NCBI GenBank assembly: GCA_029168955.1
Contig: JAPDOI010001320.1
Location: forward strand, 1-64,000
Direction: 5' to 3'
DNA: 64,000 nucleotides
Source of the DNA: Aplectana chamaeleonis
Taxonomy: Eukaryota > Nematoda > Chromadorea > Rhabditida > Cosmocercidae
This document shows, piece after piece, positions 11,601 to 23,058 of this stretch (position 1 is its first letter; every line of letters starts with the position of its first letter). The translations under genes were made by a program, and so were the position numbers. The notes below the pieces were generated by a model that saw only the letters and a program-made list of their open reading frames with translations, did no database searches and was not told the DNA's origin.

Positions 11601-13830
11601 AACGTGTGCAGGACCCCAATAGGGGTGTGCAGGACATCATGGAATGTGTGCAGGACCTTAGTAGGAGTGTGCAGGACATCATGAAACGTGTGCAAGACCC
11701 TGTAAGGATGATCAGAACTTCGTGGAATGTGTGCAGGACATCAGTAGGAGTGTGCAGGACATCATGAAGCGTGTGCAGGACCGCAATAGGGGTGTGCAGG
11801 ACATCATGGAATGTGTGCAGGACCTTAGTAGGAGTGTGCAGGACATCATGAAACGTGTGCAAGACCCCTGTAAGGATGATCAGAACTTCGTGGAATGTGT
11901 GCAGGACATCAGTAGGAGTGTGCAGGACATCATGAAACGTGTGCAAGACCCCTGTAAGGATGAGCAGGACTTCATGGAATGTGTGCTGGATCTCAGTAGG
12001 GGTGTGCAGGACATCATGGAACCTGTGTAGGACCCCAGTAGGGGTGTGCAGGACATCGTAGAATGTGTGCATAACATCAGTAGGAGTGTGCAGGACATCA
12101 TGGGACCTGTGCAGGACCCCAGTAGGGGTGTGCAGGACGTCGTAGAATGTGTGCAGGACCTTAGTAGGAGTGTGCAGGACATCATGAAACATGTGCAAGA
12201 CCCCTGTAAGGATGAGCAGGACTTCATGGAATGTGTGCAGGACATCAGTAGGAGTGTGCAGGACCCCAGTAGGGTGTGCAGGACGTCGTAGAATGTGTGC
12301 AGGACCTCAGTAGGAGTGTGCAGGACCTTAGTAGGAGTGTGCAGGACATCAAGGGACCTGTGCAGGACCCCAGTAGGGGTGTGCAGGACCTCAGTAGGAG
12401 TGTGCAGGACATTTTGGGACCTGTGCAGGACCCCAGTAAGGGTGTGCAGGACGTCGTAGAATGTGTGCAGGACCTCCAGTGGGAGTGTGCAGGACGCCGT
12501 AGAATGTGTGCAGGACCTCAGTAGGAGTGTGCAGGACCTTAGTAGGAGTGTGCAGGACATCATGGGACCTGTGCAGGACCCCCAGTAGGGGTGTGCAGGA
12601 CGTCGTAGAATGTGTGCAGGACCTCTCAGTAGGGAGTGTGCAGGACCTTAGTAGGAGTGTGCAGGACATCATGGGACCTGTGCAGGACCCCAGTAGGGGT
12701 GTGCAGGACCTCAGTAGGAGTGTGCAGGACATTTTCCGGACCTGTGCAGGACCCCAGTAAGGGTGTGCAGGACGTCGTAGAATGTGTGCAGGACCTCAGT
12801 GGGAGTGTGCAGGACCTTAGTAGGAGTGTGCAGGACATCATGGGACCTGTGCAGGACCCCAGTAGGGGTGTGCAGGACCTCAGTAGGAGTGTGCATGACA
12901 TTATGGGACCTGTACAGGACCTCAGTAGGAAGTGCGCAGGATATCATGGAACCTGTGCAGGACCCCAGTAGGGTGTGCAGGACGTCGTAGAATGTGTGCA
13001 GGACCTCAGTAGGAGTGTGCAGGACCTTAGTAGGAGTGTGCAGGACATCATGGGACCTGTGCAGGACCCCAGTAGGAAGTGTGCAGGACATCATGGAACC
13101 TGTGTAGGACCCTTTCAGTAGGGTGTGCAGGACATCGTAGAATGTGTGCAAAACATCAGTAGGAGTGTGAAGGACATCATGGGACCTGTGCAGGACCCCA
13201 GTAGAGTGTGCAGGACGTCATAGAATGTGTGCAGGACCTTAGTAGGAGTGTGCAGGACATCATGAAACATGTGCAAGATCCCTGTAAGGATGAGCAGGAC
13301 TTCATGGAATGTGTGCAGGACATCATGAAGCGTGTGCAGGACCCCAGTAGGGTTGAGCAGGACGTCATGGAATGTGTGTAGGACCCAGTAAAATTACACA
13401 GGACATCATAGAACGTGTGCAGGACCCCAATAGGGGTGTGCAGGACATCATGGAATGTGTGCAGGACCTTAGTAGGAGTGTGCAGGACATCATGAAACGT
13501 GTGCAAGACCCTGTAAGGATGATCAGAACTTCTGTGGAATGTGTGCAGGACATCAGTAGGAGTGTGCAGGACATCATGAAGCGTGTGCAGGACCGCAATA
13601 GGGGTGTGCAGGACATCATGGAATGTGTGCAGGACCTTAGTAGGAGTGTGCAGGACATCATGAAACGTGTGCAAGACCCTGTAAGGATGATCAGAACTGT
13701 GGAATGTGTGCAGGACATCCCAGTAGGAGTGTGCAGGACATCATGAAACGTGTGCAAGACCCCCTGTAAGGATGAGCAGGACTTCATGGAATGTGTGCTG
13801 GATCTCAGTAGGGGTGTGCAGGACCTCAGT
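8213..13830. repeat. Satellite B, 21-bp tandem array with higher-order structure
   Basis: About 265 units of 21 bp, each ending in gtgtgcaggac or close to it. The other ten bases define classes: ctcagtagga, cttagtagga, atcatgggac, ccccagtagg, gtcgtagaat, atcatgaaac, ctgtaaggat, ttcatggaat. Classes follow one another in fixed order, giving higher-order repeats. The block at about 10.22-12.02 kb is repeated at about 12.02-13.82 kb (offset about 1.8 kb), including the rare variant with ttagtaaaattacac. From about 12.26 kb on many single-base indels appear. Long open frames on both strands follow from the period being a multiple of 3. Confidence 0.95.
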
Positions 13831-13879
13831 TCAATGTTCAGGACACCGTATGCAAGCCAGGCCTCCGAATCTACAAGAA

Positions 13880-14190
13880 CGATAGTTAAGTCCGCCAGAA
13901 CAGGGCTACCGTAATCTCACTCGAGTTGGCTCTAAAATTTTCTAAGTTCTGACTCCGATTTCGCTTCATCTTCCCTACAGGTGGTGATGTTTCCCTGCTT
14001 TTTAGTCCAGGCAGATCCTCAACTGCTGACCCCTAGAGAAGGACGGTCTGTGAATCAAGACACACCGCTCTTCACTTCTTTTATACTTTATCATTGATCA
14101 ATTGGGTATCATCAAATTTGTTTACGAGAGCCGAATAACATCATTCCTGAGATTACGGTAGTCCTCTTCTGGCGCACTTAACTATCGTTC
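13880..14190. repeat. Inverted-repeat element inside the satellite B element
   Basis: Arms of about 40 bp: acgatagttaagtccgccag... ctaccgtaatctca at 13880-13920, answered by tgagattacggtag...ctggcgcacttaactatcgt at 14150-14190. The same structure is in copy 2 (about 43125-43437). A related element with the ctaccgtaacc arm and an inner accgctc/gtgtgtgaat block is at 59846-60130. Confidence 0.7.
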
Positions 14191-14950
14191 GCGCTGGAAA
14201 TCAATTTCCATTTTTCAGGCTCAATTTCATGATTGAGCCCGGTAGACCACACTGGTAAACTTTGGCGAGTCAAAAACGTTGAACGATGAGGTTAATATCC
14301 GCCACCAATTCTCACCAGTCATCTAGCCCTTTTTCCTAGAATGTTGGTGTGACAGTAAGATAACAGGAAAAATTGGTTACGGCACGAACTCCACATGCAG
14401 AAAAACTCCGAAAATGATTTAGGCGCGAAATTCAAATTCGTATTTACAATGTGTTCCGATTGACTTTTCTTTACAAATGAAGGTTTTTCATGGGCCCCTT
14501 CAACATTTTCTTTCACTAGAGGGGCCAAGCTACGCAAAAACTCATAGACATGATGAAAAACTCTGATAAAAGAGGCCTGATACTGCGCTATCAATCATTG
14601 TTTTTATTAGAGCTCTACGGAAATACTTCGACTGGTAGCCTCACCAATGGGCCGTTCATTTCATTTCTGTCTTGAGTGGTGCGTGCCCCCCCCCCCGTCT
14701 AGAAGAGTGCCTAGAACCTGTACAATTGGGTCATTTTGAAACTCATTTCTTCATTTTTCGACTTTTAAATTCAAAAAGTATATGCCTTGCATCTATTTGT
14801 AGGAAGCCGCGTTGCAACAATTATCTTGCAGTCTCAGCAGCGGAGCGGTTGTTTCTTCATTTCTACCCCTATGTTTTCAAAAAAAAAACAACTTGACTTC
14901 TGGAGCTCGACGATATTGTAGAAGGAAACCCTTGTAAAAAGTTGTGAAAT

Positions 14951-16491
14951 TTCTGAAAGTTGGGCTCCGCAGAAAAGGTCAAGGATTTGGCATTGCTCCT
15001 AAATGTTGTGAAATTGTTTTATTGGATTTGGCTCTCAACTTGATTTTTCAAATGTAGTGAAATTGTCGAATTGATTTGGCTGTGATGATACTATATGCTG
15101 ATAACATAATCATTAAATGTAGTGAAATTGTTGCAAACGAATTTGGCAGGAGCTCTATCAATTATCACAGTCAAATCACGCGTCAGAAGGTCCTCTGGCG
15201 AGCGAATGAAGACAAAAAGAAAAAAATAATAATCCTCAGTCAACAATGCTGAACGAAACGTGGCCTTATGGGCTAGAATTACGGTTTCCGAATGCTATTC
15301 TGCCCTTTCAGTGTAGCTCCCACTAACAATAAGGTACCAGACCTTCCCTCACCGATGAGATAAAATCATGAAAACGAAATCTAACGCAATTTACTCGCTA
15401 CTGACTCTATGTCTTCGTGTCCTCAACGCTTTCACGGTTCGCATTGTATTTAAACCTTTTTTCGTGCTAGAGTTATTCTTGTTCCCATTTGATTCAATAT
15501 GCGCTCCAAGAAAAACTCTTTCTGACGCGTGATTTGACTGTGATAATTCATAGAGCTCCTGCCAAATTCGTTTGCAACAATTTCACTACATTTAATGATT
15601 ATGTTATCAGCATATAGTATCATCACAGCCAAATCAATTCGACAATTTCACTACATTTGAAAAATCAAGTTGAGAGCCAAATCCAATAAAACAATTTCAC
15701 AACATTTAGGAGCAATGCCAAATCCTTGACCTTTTCTGCGGAGCCCAACTTTCAGAAATTGTTTTATTGGATTTGGCTCTCAACTTGATTTTTCAAATGT
15801 AGTGAAATTGTCGAATTGATTTGGCTGTGATGATACTATATGCAGATAACATAATCATTAAATGTAGTGAAATTGTTGCAAACGGACTTGGCAGGAGCTC
15901 TATCAATTATCACAGTCAAATCATGCGTCAGAAGGTCCTCTGGCGAGCGAATGAAGACAAAAAGAAAAAAATAATAGTCCTCAGTCAACAATGCTGAACG
16001 AAACGTGGCCTTATGGGCTAGAATTAAGGTTTCCAAATGCTATTCTGCCTTTTCAGTGTGGCCTTTTCAGGTACCAGACCTTCCCTCACCGATGAGATAA
16101 AATTCATGAAAACGAAATCTAACGCAATTTACTCGCTACTGACTATGTCTTCGTGTCCTCAACGCTTTCACGGTTCGCATTGTATAGAAACGTTTTTGCT
16201 GCTAGGTTTATTCCTGTTCTCATTCGATTCAATATGCGCTCCAAGGAAAACCCCTTCTGACGCGTGATTTGACTGTGATAATTGATAGAGCTCCTGCCAA
16301 ATCCGTTTGCAACAATTTCACTACATTTAATGATTATGTTATCTGCATATAGTATCATCACAGCCAAATCAATTCGACAATTTCACTACATTTGAAAAAT
16401 CAAGTTGAGAGCCAAATCCAATAAAACAATTTCACAACATTTAGGAGCAATGCCAAATCCTTGACCTTTTCTGCGAAGCCCAACTTTCAGA
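14951..16491. repeat. Nested foldback at the end of the satellite B element, copy 1
   Basis: The sequence starting tttctgaaagttgggctccg (14951) runs through ttggatttggctctcaac and tgatgatactatatgc to the gcgtcagaagg block near 15190. It is repeated inverted at about 15530-15770, direct again from 15760, and inverted at about 16260-16491, with short inner segments between. Copy 2 keeps a single pair of arms of about 167 bp (44202-44368 and 44640-44804). Copy 1 thus looks like a tandem or nested duplication of one foldback unit. The inner segments show no protein similarity. Confidence 0.8.
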
Positions 16492-16709
16492 AATTCAGTA
16501 GTGCTTTCGAAACTTGCACCATTCTGCTGCTTTCGGAAGACATGCATCGGAGTGTCTAATGAGACTGCACGCTAGCGCCGGAGACGAACTGCTGAGTAAG
16601 AACTCAGTAAAATGAGGGTTTCTGAAACCTCGTCAGTAAACGTCTTTTAAAGCGAGTTGAACGTTCAGGTTAGCTTATAGCTTTACATCTCGTAATTTAC
16701 ATCGAAGTA

Positions 16710-16896
16710 TAGTGGAGTCCACCAGGAGTGTCTCATTTACTAATCAGTTAGAAACGGTCGGCTGGGGATCAATGTGCATGAATCCCATACCAAAGCGCTC
16801 GATACCAATTGAGCGAGAGCTGTTGTGCTGCAACGAATCTCCAATCGACCGCTTCTCATCGATAAGCAAATGAGACACTCTTGGTGGACTCCACTG
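16710..16896. mobile_element. Tc1/mariner-type MITE, TA target
   Basis: Terminal inverted repeats of about 33 bp: TAGTGGAGTCCACCAGGAGT on the left, and on the right the complement of CAGTGGAGTCCACCAAGAGT. TA flanks both ends (16708-16709 and 16897-16898). 187 bp, no coding capacity. Confidence 0.75.
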
Positions 16897-16898
16897 TA

Positions 16899-18551
16899 GT
16901 TTATGGTACGTTCACCAGTCTTGACAACTTGCGTTGCGCTTATGATTCCAACAGCGCTTGCGATGCGCTTCGAGCAAGCATCGTCTTTACCGTCGTACTT
17001 ATGATGCGATCACTGGCTGTGGCTTGATTTGGTCGCATACCGTCACTCGGGGTACCTGGAATATCACACCACGACTGTTTTATATCCGACGACCACGGGT
17101 GGGCACGCGTCCCAGATAATCTTTGATGCGCCGGTAGGGTGGAAGAATGGGAATGGATGAAAATGGAAGTTTTTTTTGATTAGTATAAGAAAAAAAGGCT
17201 TGTTCAAAGGCGTTCATTAGAAAAGGAGGCAGTCGAGGGGCGAGGTGTGTGGCAGCTGCCGGTGGGTGTCCATGCACTACCCAAGAACAGCTATCCAGCG
17301 GAGTCACACGGTAATATCATAGGCGGCCTTTCTCTGAGGCGCCAAAGTCCATCATTTGAAAGTCGGGATGTGCCGCGACTTTCGCGGCCAGCGAAATATG
17401 GCATTAGCACCTTGATGATTATGAGGATGGAAATTGGGGAAAGACATTCGACCGAGGGGCTTGAGATCAGTCAGTACAACTAGATCCTAAAGAGACAAAT
17501 TCAGACACGTCAGTCAGATAACAAACAATAACGATCAGAACAGAACGCAATTGTGACGAGCGTGACAGCTTCAATTCTCGACGTTGCATAGGAGATGTGC
17601 CGACGGCTTATAGTTGAACTGACGTTGAGGACTGTGCGTAGTAGACGGCATGCCCAAAGAATGTTTTCAATGTGATAGGCGTGAGCTTGAATTCAAATCA
17701 ACGTCAGCACAGCGACCACTGGGACCAATCAAGGAAAAACGTGAAAGTAATGCGCAATGATCTTTTATGCAAAACAGTCGACGTCTTCGCGTCTTGACCA
17801 TTTTGAGAAAAAAAATGAGGCGGAAGGTTCTTCCGAGAGTTCTGCAAGGGAATCATAATACTTATCAATCTGTTCCTTTACGTCATTTCGATTACTTCGC
17901 CATCAGAAAACAGTGCCTGATGGTGAGTAAACGAATCGCAAGAGGAGCACCAGCTGAAACGTTACATTGACCAGGCTGATGTCGACAGAGACGAACAACA
18001 TAGTGTTCACCTCTGACGACAAAGCGAGCTCTCAGCGAGAGCTTACGCATTATTCGGCGCATTGCTGTATAGTGCGATCTGCTAGCGCACAATATATGTA
18101 CATCCTTTGTAATTTGAATGCGGAATGGCGTGGGCATGTCACTGGACGTGCGTCGTTCAAACTGGGGCCCGCGAAAGCTCGAGCGGTGGAAGGACCTAAT
18201 CGAACCTAATGGAAAGATCGTGCTGCAGAGCGTGCACGCGCAGGAGAACGTCTATGTGAACTGCTTCATCTGCTTTTGTCATCCGTATGAGTTTTTGAAT
18301 GGGTACTTAGAAGGTAGGAAGACCGTTTTTTGCATTTAATATACTTTAGAAAGCTGAATAACTGTTCAAAAAATGGTCCGGAATTGTTACCTGAGATTAG
18401 AGAAAACTTGCCAAATACGTGATTTTGGTCGAAAAAATGTCCATCTCCTTTTTTCAGTTGGCGTTCACGATATTGTTGGAACACTTATCGTTCAGCTAGA
18501 AAGCTCATTTCTGGCTAGAAAGTTGGTTATGATTGCACCTAGCTTCTGCGT
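16899..18551. other. Intergenic region, no gene recognised
   Basis: Open frames here are short and without recognisable similarity. 18118-18313 keeps an open frame containing WGPRKLERWKDLIEP and ending at a possible donor (GAAG/GTAGGA); it could be an upstream exon of the FkbM gene but I could not support that. Confidence 0.4.
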
Positions 18552-18974
18552 GAACGCCGTAGAAAGTGTGCGGGACCCAAGTGGGAGTGCGCCAGACGCC
18601 GTAGAAAGTGTGCGGGATCCAAGTAGTAGTACGCCAGACGCCGTAGAAAGCGCGCGGAACCCAAATGTGTGTGCGCAGAACGCCGTATAAAGTGTGCGAG
18701 ACCCAAGTGGGAGTGCACCGGGCGCCGAATAAAATGTGCGGCACCCAAGTGGAAGTGCGCAGGACGCCTTAGAAACTCGACGTGGCTTCAGTGAGAGTGC
18801 GCAGGATGCCGTAGAAAGTGTGTGAGACCAAGTGGGTGTGCGCAGAACGCAGTAGAAAGTGTGAGCAAACCAAATGAGAGTGCGCCGGACGCCGTGGAAA
18901 GTGTGCGGGACCCAAGTAGAAGTGCGCCGGACGCCGTAGAAAGTGTGCGGGACCCAAGTAGGAGTGCGCGGGAC
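18552..18974. repeat. Diverged relative of satellite B, 42-bp units
   Basis: About ten units of 42 bp, gccgtagaaagtgtgcggga followed by cccaagtgggagtgcgccggac. Against the dimer gtcgtagaatgtgtgcaggacctcagtaggagtgtgcaggac of satellite B roughly five bases in six agree. None of the leader, microsatellite or foldback flanks of the satellite B element surrounds it. Units differ from each other more than those in the main arrays, so it looks older. Confidence 0.85.
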
Positions 18975-20303
18975 ACCTCGAGTAATAAAAGCCAAACCCT
19001 TTTCAAAACAAATGCCATGGTATTGAATACGTCTACCAATACCGTCCCGAACCGTGATAAATGAGCAGCAAACGAGTAGATTCTAGTGAGTGATCACCAG
19101 GTCGAGCGTTTTCGATCGAATCAACACAAGGCAGTATGCATTTCCCAATGTCCTTCTGCCTGTATGGGCACCAGGGCTGTGCGGAAATCATTTTCAAGAT
19201 TTTCGGAAACGGAAACGGAAGAAAAATGGCTGAAAATCGCCGGAAACGGAAATCCGGAAACGGAAACGGAAGTGAACTAAAAATTATAGTATGATTAAAT
19301 GGTAGGCTTCTGTCGCTGTTCATGGCATGCAGATGTACTTCTGTAGCTTGTGATCTCAATCTATTCCCTAAAGCACCAGTGGGGCTACGGTCTAAAACTG
19401 CAAGCAAGCCGAGTACAAATAGATTTAAAGCATGAAAGGAAGACGTGCTGCTGCTGCAGGTTCTCCTAGTGAGCTGCAAACAAGTCTGCTTGAGCAACTT
19501 CTTTTCTAGAGTGCTGCTGATCTCTCTGATGTCGAGTTTCTACCTTCGACTGATTTTTCCAGTGCGATCGGTGTTCTACGACGGCTTCGGCTACATACAT
19601 ATGGCATTCACCATTGTTGAGAGAGCAGATGTCCGTTTGAGGCCGATCTCAGAAGGTGATCTGAAGTACTCGATTTTCCGAATATCAATTTTGGACGCTG
19701 GAAGGATGGTACTTGCTGCGCATCACGAGAAAATAATTATTCTAGTGGACCGAGATCATGCCTTTGTTGCGTACCTTCTGCGTTGGCAGCACGTGCTGCT
19801 GAAAACGAGGAGTTGGGGGCTATGGCGTGCAAATTCTATGGCGTTGAAGTATAACCCCGCGAGTGCGTGAGTAGGTAGAGAGACGAAGAGGAAAAGTTTC
19901 TACCTCTCTGGTCCCTCAATCGGGCGACTCGATTGTAACAAAGTATGGTACTGATGCATGAAAGGGTAATGATCAGCCAATAGTTCAGCGCTTCGAAAAA
20001 ATTTTGATAAAGAGTTGTAAAAGCAAACTGTGATGAGATGAGACTGATAACCACGGTTCGACTGCAAGATAACACCATTTACTCACCCGCGCAACAGTAC
20101 CTAAAGTATGCCTTCTGTAGCCGCCAAGGTCAAGCCCACGTTGGGATCGTCCTGTGCGTTGGTGGAGGGGGGGGCGTATACCGTGTGACGGTTGGAAGGA
20201 GCGGGACACCGATCCAAGCGATCAGGATTAGACTCACGCTGTGATGATAGCAGAGGTACCGCGGCTTTGTGAGCTGGGAAGGCGTGACCATTCACCTTGT
20301 AGT

Positions 20304-22200
20304 ATACATTGGATCCGAATCAAAAAAATTCGGATACTCGGATTTCGGATAACTCAAAAATCAAAGGTCGCGGATATCCGACTCAAACGGATAGATTCAA
20401 AATAGCAAGATCGGATAATCCGAGTCAATCGGATAGAGAGGCGAAACGGATAGTCGGATCTCGGATCAATCCGAAAATTACGTTTTTTCGGTGATTCGGA
20501 TTTTGGATCACTCGGATTTTGACCTTTTTTCGGTGAGTCGGAATCCGAATATCCGAGTCGGATATCCGGTCGGATACAAGGTAGTATAATTCAAAAAGTT
20601 TATCGAAAATTGATAGTCTGGTGAAAATCCTCAAAGAAAGAGATTTTTATACCTTTTTATGATAAACAAACTCATTGATAATCATCTTTATCGCGAAATC
20701 TTTGCAAACCAAACAGATGCGATCACCTTTCACAATCTCTTCAAAGTGAGAGTAATGTTAAAGCATTTGTCTAAAAGAGTATCGATCCTTCACATCGAAT
20801 TCGTAAATACCCGTGAGTTACTGTCTAATCCACTTAACAAAGGATTGCCCGTTCGATCAATACACATGGTTTTTGGTAGGCAATCGAACCCTCAATGCGC
20901 CATAAGGGGTATGGTATATTTCTGCGACACACTGTCGCGTCGCTCTGCACAGCGACAGCGAACGCCGGTCGCGGAGCTTCTACCCTTTTAACCTGTCACT
21001 ATCGCAGTGCGTTGCAAGCTCCGGCCGCGACAGGCTTCGGCCCATTCGCAGTATGTCGGCCCTCCGCGTCACGTCGCTGCGACAGACGCGCGATAATCGT
21101 GCCTACGACGACCAATGCCGTTGTTACGATGCAGGTCCCGCAGTGCTAGATTGCATGCCTGTCGGTCATGACAGCGGCAAACTATACCATAACCCTAAGA
21201 GCCTTTCAGAGTGGCGTCGCAGCAAAACTCGCTGTCGCGGTGACGGTGTGAGTGATGTGGGGGGGGGTGCTACGCAGCGCAAACTGTGCCGTGCGAGGGA
21301 GGCGACCGCGCTTTCAGAGTGCACGAGCTAGCAGCGACGGCAGCAACGTCGCGCGGTGGAAATGATTTGGACCATTTTTGTCTCTGCCGTCCCGCCTTGG
21401 TTTCTTTCTATTTGTTGATGTTACTTTGTCCATAAACTCTCTATAAAAATAATTATTTCCCCTATTTCACTGTTTTCTCCAATCGAACAAACGGACAAAA
21501 GTCGCACAGACAACTCAAACCAAGAGAATCAATGCTAATTATGCGCAAAATCTGCGCTGATGATGCGCAGAAAATGCGGCGTAAATTTTACGATGCGCGC
21601 CGATTGGATGTCTGCAGTGTACAGTCTATAAAAGGGCAAAATTCACTTGGTTCCTACGCGTGCTGGTGTGGATCGGAGGTTAAAGAAAGTGAGAGAGCGT
21701 AGGGCACACGGAGGCCGAGGCGTCTCGCGCGCCGCTCGCGCCTCGAATGATGTGAATTACGACGTTTTATAGAGGGTAACTACGCACCTGTATGGCTACT
21801 GTAGAATGGAATGTCGAGTTGTGACATAAGATACGCTTGTTTGAGTTACAGGACATGCCGAATCTACCAATATCCGACTCATTATCCGATCCGAATCATG
21901 ACATTTTTCGGATATTCGGTATCCGAATCATTATTCGACTCATGGCACATTTCGGTGATTCAGATTTTGAATCAAACGGATTTTGGCGTTTTTTCGGTGG
22001 ATCGGATTTTGGATCATTCGGATTTTGACTTTTTTCGGTGAATCGGATTCTGGATCATTCGGATTTTGACACTTTTTCGGTGATTCGGATTTTGGATCAT
22101 TCGGATTTTGACGTTTTTTCGGTGAATCGGAATTTGATTCATGAAAATCTCGGTTCATTCGGATGGATATCCGAAAATGAGTGAGTCGGATCCAATGTAT
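20304..22200. mobile_element. Mutator-like element nested in hAT element 1
   Basis: Termini ATACATTGGATCCGA / TCGGATCCAATGTAT with a perfect 10-bp duplication ACCTTGTAGT (20294-20303 and 22201-22210). Duplications of 9-11 bp fit MULEs. Subterminal tandem repeats of about 41 bp (tttttcggtgattcggattt then tggatcattcggattttgac) flank both ends, about four units at 21960-22130 and less at 20470-20560. No MULE transposase was found. An inner GC-rich region (20930-21330) has its own inverted aggggtatggtat / ataccataaccct ends and may be a further insertion. Confidence 0.8.
20659..20880 (+). pseudogene. Possible fragment of a copia-type RNase H C-terminus
   Basis: Translation contains ILHIEFVNTRELLSNPLNKG followed by LPVRSIHMVFG, resembling the end of Ty1/copia polyproteins (…adpLtKGLP… then a short tail). 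Upstream IDNHLYREIFANQ is less convincing. It lies inside the Mutator-like element and has no other retroelement part around it. Copia is uncommon in nematodes, so chance similarity is a real alternative. Confidence 0.25.
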
Positions 22201-22522
22201 ACCTTGTAGTACTATTTTCTTCCGTTTCCGGGCCCAAAACTCGGAAACGGAACGGAACAGCTCAAAAAGTACCGGAAATACGGAAACGGAATCGGAAACG
22301 GAACAGTTCCGCACAGCCCTGATGGGCACCTATCAGCGTTGAAGAGCGCTAAGAGCGAGAGCTAGCGTTCTCGTTACGTATGGACGGAGCATCAGCGGCC
22401 AATTACCGCACGGTTATCGTGTTTTAGGCGTATCCCACCAGTTCAAATGACAGATGCATGCCGAATAATCCTGCAACAGCTTTTTTTCTCTTGTATAGGT
22501 CCGGTCCCACACGAAATGTCAA

Positions 22523-23058
22523 AGGCAGTGGTCACGATTAAAAACGTTATAGAAAAACTACAAAAATCAGCTTAGATATAAAACAGCTCAAAAACTACGA
22601 AGGTAGCGCGGTGAGAAACGGGCTAGAATTGAAGTTATTAAGACCCTAAATTTTCAGTTCGTGCACACGTGCCCAGAAAGATCACAGTCTCATGCCAAGC
22701 AGTCAAAAACCATCGACACTCAGAGGAAGAAATAAATGCAAATTCACCTAATAAAACAGTTGAACAGTGAAAACAAACACTTCAACCAAGGTTTTTGACT
22801 AGATGTGTACATAAATCCGAAAGTTCATTGATTGAAATTCAAGTGCAAGTCAGCTGATGTTCTTGATATTAGAGATCGTCGATTCCGATGATGTGGGTGG
22901 ATTCGTCCACCATCAAAAGACAAGAAAGTTCAGGCTTCGAATTCGGCCCAGAACAGCTATTTTTTCGCGATTTTTTCTCATAGGTTCTAAAACTCTATAC
23001 CCAGAAAAGGGGTTAGAGAGGAGAAGAAGACGAGCATATTTGAGCGCGACCACTGCCT
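22523..23058. mobile_element. TTAA-type MITE, GGCAGTGGTC subfamily, copy 1
   Basis: Starts AGGCAGTGGTCACGATTA and ends GCGCGACCACTGCCT followed by TTAA (23059-23062); on the left the TTAA is altered (GTCA). The same 530-bp sequence recurs at 50580-51107 (TTAA on both sides) and inverted at about 63335-63897. TTAA targets are typical of piggyBac-related elements. It ends about 280 bp before the first FkbM exon called here. Confidence 0.8.

Larger units (their letters stand above)
7452..16491 (-). mobile_element. Satellite B mobile element, copy 1 (9.0 kb)
   Basis: The same segment recurs at 39620-44804. Shared order: terminal hairpin, (CCTCCG)n tract, unique leader with TATA box, 21-bp array, foldback MITE, about 0.75 kb unique tail, terminal foldback. 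Both copies are bordered by AAT on each side (here 7449-7451 and 16492-16494). There are no simple terminal inverted repeats: the low end begins TGTGGTGAGCGC and the high end finishes CAACTTTCAGA. Read on the minus strand it starts TCTGAAAG and ends with a hairpin a few bases from the border, as in Helitron/Helentron elements, so strand minus is provisional. No Rep/helicase or transposase was seen, so it would be non-autonomous. Similar long satellites inside such elements are known from DINE/HINE types, but this one I do not recognise. Confidence 0.75.
19172..22321. mobile_element. hAT element 1, with nested Mutator-like element
   Basis: Terminal inverted repeats CAGGGCTGTGCGGAA / TTCCGCACAGCCCTG, flanked by a perfect 8-bp duplication ATGGGCAC (19164-19171 and 22322-22329), diagnostic of hAT. 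Next to the termini lie short tandem repeats of cggaaacgg (19200-19275 and, inverted, 22225-22305). An open frame at 19445-19870 is about 140 residues with no recognisable hAT signature, so the copy is probably non-autonomous or decayed. Removing the nested element leaves about 1.25 kb. Confidence 0.85.

Noticed and set aside
8594..11695. Minus-strand open frame of more than 1,000 residues (HTPTEVLHTFYDVL-type repeats)
   Set aside because: It arises from a 21-bp unit without stops; similar long frames exist on both strands and several phases. No leader, promoter or non-repeat domain supports the minus-strand frame.
18118..18313. Upstream exon of the FkbM gene (WGPRKLERWKDLIEP)
   Set aside because: Open frame and a plausible donor, but no convincing acceptor and no motif I can tie to the family; a satellite array and a nested transposon lie between it and exon 23337.
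19445..19870. hAT transposase frame in hAT element 1
   Set aside because: About 140 residues with no RW…E, dimerisation or zinc-finger BED signature; left as uncharacterised.
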